From positions 1 through 7,961 of the forward strand of contig JAYTLK010000029.1 in NCBI GenBank assembly GCA_043729515.1: DNA of 7,961 nucleotides, read 5' to 3'. The notes under the pieces are model-generated. The model saw only the letters and a program-made list of their open reading frames with translations, did no database searches and was not told the DNA's origin. Below are positions 5,642 to 7,961 of this stretch, piece after piece (the first letter of the stretch is position 1; each line of letters starts with the position of its first letter). Position numbers and translations under genes: made by a program. Origin of the DNA: JANXSS01 sp043729515 (GTDB taxonomy: Bacteria > Pseudomonadota > Gammaproteobacteria > Burkholderiales > Burkholderiaceae_D).

Positions 5642-7942
5642 TCAGGAATCGACGGCTGCGTTCCTGTTGGCGTCCCGTGCCATCGGTTCGGCAGGCGGCG
5701 CCTTCAACCTGCCGATCCATTTTGCCTGCGATGGCCGACGCTGGCCGTATTGATACGGATAACCGTAGCCGCCCGGGCGCAGCTTCAGATCGTTGAACAG
5801 CACGCCACTGGCCGATAATCCCGCCTGCTGCATGCGTTTGACCGACTCCTGGAGTTCACCGGCAGTCGTTGCCCCCGATCGCGCCAGCAGGTAGATCGAG
5901 CCGGCATGCGCGCCGACGATCAGCGAGTCCGACACCGCCAGCGTCGGCGCCGCATCGATGATCACCAGGTCATACGCATGCGAGAGCGAGCCGAGCAGGG
6001 ATCCGAGCTTCGGATTCAACATCACCTCGGCCGGGTTGCGTGCCTGGCTGCCGGTCGAGATGAAATCGAGGTGGTCGATGACGTTGCGGTGGATGATGTG
6101 GGCCAGGTTGCAGCTCCCCTGCAGGTAATCGGCCAGACCGCCATCCTGCGGCACGTCAAAATACTCATGCAACAGACCGTTGCGAAAATCCGAGTCGATC
6201 AGCAGGACGCGCTTGCCGGTCATGGCGATCACCGCTGCCATGTTGACCGAAATGAAGGTTTTGCCGACATTCGGCATCGGCCCCGTGATCATGACGATAT
6301 TGTTGCGTGCATTGCGCATCGAGAATTCCAGCGCGGTGCGAAAGGTGCGCATGCTCTCGATGGCGACGTCGTCCGACGCGACGTAAGCCAGCAGCGACAT
6401 CTTGCCGGAGCGGCCAGCCAGCCGGCGCTGGACTTCCGTCTGGCGTCGACTGTGCGGAATGGTGGCGAAGACAGGCATCTGCAGCAGGCTTTCGATCTGC
6501 TCCGGATCGTCGATGGCGCCATACAGGGCCTTGCGGGTAAAAACAGTCAGCACACTGCCCAGCAGCCCGGCCAGCGCCGCCAGGCTGATGACGCGCAAGC
6601 GGTTCGGCGACACTGGTTCTTCGGGCATCATCGGCGTATCGACCAAGCGCACGTTGCCGACCTTGCCGATCGTGATCAGGCGCAATTGCTGCGCCGTGTT
6701 CGACAGCGCGGTGTAGAGATCGGTGTTGACCTTCACTTCACGGTTCAGCCGCAGCACCTCCTGTTCCAGCAGCGGCAGGCTGCGGATATGACTAGTGGTA
6801 CTGCCGATCTCGGCATTGATCTCGCGGATCTGCGTATCGACTGCCGCTACCGCCGGATGATTCGGCGTAAAGTGCGGCAGCAACTCGGTGCGGCGTTGCT
6901 GCAGGCTGAGGCGGCGCGCCTTGGCCGTGGCGACCTGTTGCAGCGCGATCTTTTCTTCTTCGGACAGATCGACCGTGCCGTTGCGGTTGCGGAACTGGCT
7001 GTAGCGGGCTTCGGCGGCTTCGAGTTTTTGCTTCAGATCCGGCAGCTGCTTGTCCAGGAAACCAAGTGACTTCTGCGATTCTTCCAGCTTGCGGGCAAGG
7101 TTCTGGGCAATGTACTCCTGCCCGATCTGGCGCAGCAAATCATGCACCGCGCGCGGGTCGTTGCCGCGCAGGGCGATGTTGATCACGCCTGATTGCTTCC
7201 CCTGCTCCGAAATCGTCATTGCCTTCTGAATTTCTTCCACCATCAGCAGATGCGGCCGGCGCCGGATCGTGAAGCGGGCGCCGGGCGGGGCGTCGAGCCG
7301 CGCCACGGCCAGCGCCAGCGGCCCCTGCGCCGTGTTGGCGTCGAGACGGCTGCCAACCCGGCCGCGCACGTCAAGACCGGTTTTTTCCTGCCGCAACCGG
7401 TAATTTCCTTCGGCCCCCACGGTCAGGTCGAAATCAACGTCTTCCAGCGCCATTGGCACTTCGAATGCCGTGACCACGACCGGATCGGTCGCTGCAGGTG
7501 TGTCGTCTCCACCGGCCCAGTCCGGCAATGGAAAGCTGCGCGCATGGTCAGCCCACCATTTGCCGACCACCGGCAGGTAATGCGCATGCACCTGTACCAG
7601 CAGATGCAGGTCGTCGATGGCGCGGGTGATGACGAGCCGCGAGCGCAGCAGCTCCATTTCGGAAGGCGTGGCGGTCTTGACGTCGAACAGCGTCGCCATT
7701 TCGCCGAGAATGTTGTTGGCTTCCTTGGAGCTCGATTCCTCGACATGGATCAACATGCTTGCCTCGTACACCGGCCGCGCGAACAGGGCATAGCCCACCC
7801 CGATGCAGGTCATCAGCAAGGTGATCTTGAGGATCAGCCAGCGCTGATCATAAAGCGTGGCGAAATAGCGGCCGACGGCAGTGTCGTCCTGCTCCTGCAC
7901 GATGATCGGCACCGGCGGCAGGAGCGGACGGGTCGGCATCAT
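5642..7942 (-). CDS. wzc: Wzc/EpsB-type polysaccharide co-polymerase and tyrosine autokinase
   Basis: This 766-residue inner-membrane protein drives export and chain-length control of capsule or exopolysaccharide together with an outer-membrane Wza-type channel and a Wzy polymerase. Residues about 20-110 are a Wzz domain with a first membrane span at 36-54. A long periplasmic part includes coiled-coil helices at about 280-420. A PMMPEEPVSP proline motif (437-446) leads into a second span near 449-468. The cytoplasmic BY-kinase has E529xxR532xxR535 for oligomer contacts, Walker A GPMPNVGKT (554-562, K561), Walker A' LLIDSDFR (580-587) and Walker B LVIIDAAP (659-666). The tail carries a tyrosine cluster (Y726, Y728, Y730, Y732) for autophosphorylation, then about 34 more residues. 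The domain order matches Wzc, BceF and EpsB of Burkholderiales; epsB would be the equivalent name. ATG 7942 is favoured over the adjacent ATG 7939 because GAAGG lies seven bases upstream. No cognate low-molecular-weight phosphatase is in view; it may lie upstream beyond the right edge. Confidence 0.93.
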   Translation of the reverse strand: MMPTRPLLPPVPIIVQEQDDTAVGRYFATLYDQRWLILKITLLMTCIGVGYALFARPVYEASMLIHVEESSSKEANNILGEMATLFDVKTATPSEMELLRSRLVITRAIDDLHLLVQVHAHYLPVVGKWWADHARSFPLPDWAGGDDTPAATDPVVVTAFEVPMALEDVDFDLTVGAEGNYRLRQEKTGLDVRGRVGSRLDANTAQGPLALAVARLDAPPGARFTIRRRPHLLMVEEIQKAMTISEQGKQSGVINIALRGNDPRAVHDLLRQIGQEYIAQNLARKLEESQKSLGFLDKQLPDLKQKLEAAEARYSQFRNRNGTVDLSEEEKIALQQVATAKARRLSLQQRRTELLPHFTPNHPAVAAVDTQIREINAEIGSTTSHIRSLPLLEQEVLRLNREVKVNTDLYTALSNTAQQLRLITIGKVGNVRLVDTPMMPEEPVSPNRLRVISLAALAGLLGSVLTVFTRKALYGAIDDPEQIESLLQMPVFATIPHSRRQTEVQRRLAGRSGKMSLLAYVASDDVAIESMRTFRTALEFSMRNARNNIVMITGPMPNVGKTFISVNMAAVIAMTGKRVLLIDSDFRNGLLHEYFDVPQDGGLADYLQGSCNLAHIIHRNVIDHLDFISTGSQARNPAEVMLNPKLGSLLGSLSHAYDLVIIDAAPTLAVSDSLIVGAHAGSIYLLARSGATTAGELQESVKRMQQAGLSASGVLFNDLKLRPGGYGYPYQYGQRRPSQAKWIGRLKAPPAEPMARDANRNAAVDS

Positions 7943-7961
7943 GTCGGCGCCTTCGCCAGTC

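Noticed and set aside
5419..5796. A 125-codon plus-strand frame running from the Ser-rich gene into the kinase gene
   Set aside because: It crosses the convergent intergenic gap into the antisense of the kinase gene, has no ribosome binding site, and shows no sign of continuing the upstream protein.
5906..7069. A 387-codon plus-strand open frame opposite the Wzc-type gene
   Set aside because: It mirrors the high-GC codon pattern of the kinase gene; the translation is rich in Arg, Gln, Asp and His with no domain.

Overview
The window reads as a GC-rich betaproteobacterial chromosome, most likely Burkholderiales. The EamA, DnaQ-Cho and Wzc-type proteins all look like members typical of that group. 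I could not run a taxonomic search, so this placement is by recognition only.

Layout from left to right. Positions 1-2774 hold three minus-strand genes: the start of a small TOBE (molybdate-binding) protein cut by the window edge, an EamA-type exporter of the DMT superfamily, and a DnaQ-type exonuclease fused to a UvrC/Cho-type GIY-YIG nuclease with a four-cysteine motif. The nuclease gene has a textbook LexA (SOS) box, TACTGTATGCAAAAACAGTA, just upstream of its ATG. The eamA leader carries a perfect TATAAT, a threefold 11-bp tandem repeat, and a possible 14-codon leader peptide whose stop overlaps the eamA GTG start.

Positions 2807-5612 form a plus-strand accessory islet that is visibly less GC-rich than the flanks. 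It holds a gene for a leucine-rich-repeat protein with a C-terminal NEL domain (IpaH/SspH/SlrP-type E3 ubiquitin ligase), including the catalytic C-x-D-R signature. NEL proteins are type III secretion effectors that act inside eukaryotic host cells. Directly upstream, in another frame and ending in a stop codon, is a ~40-codon fragment that aligns with this gene's own NEL domain and looks like the relic of a second NEL effector. Downstream is an unrecognised 164-residue Ser-rich, probably disordered protein with its own promoter-like sequence. It is a possible second secreted protein.

Positions 5642-7942 hold a convergent minus-strand gene for a Wzc/EpsB-type polysaccharide copolymerase and tyrosine autokinase, the last gene of an exopolysaccharide cluster that continues beyond the right edge.

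Taken together, the window shows a host-interaction islet (effector, effector relic, candidate effector) lodged between an SOS-controlled DNA repair gene and an exopolysaccharide locus. No secretion apparatus, chaperone or transposase is visible here, so delivery by a type III system is inferred from the NEL family alone.
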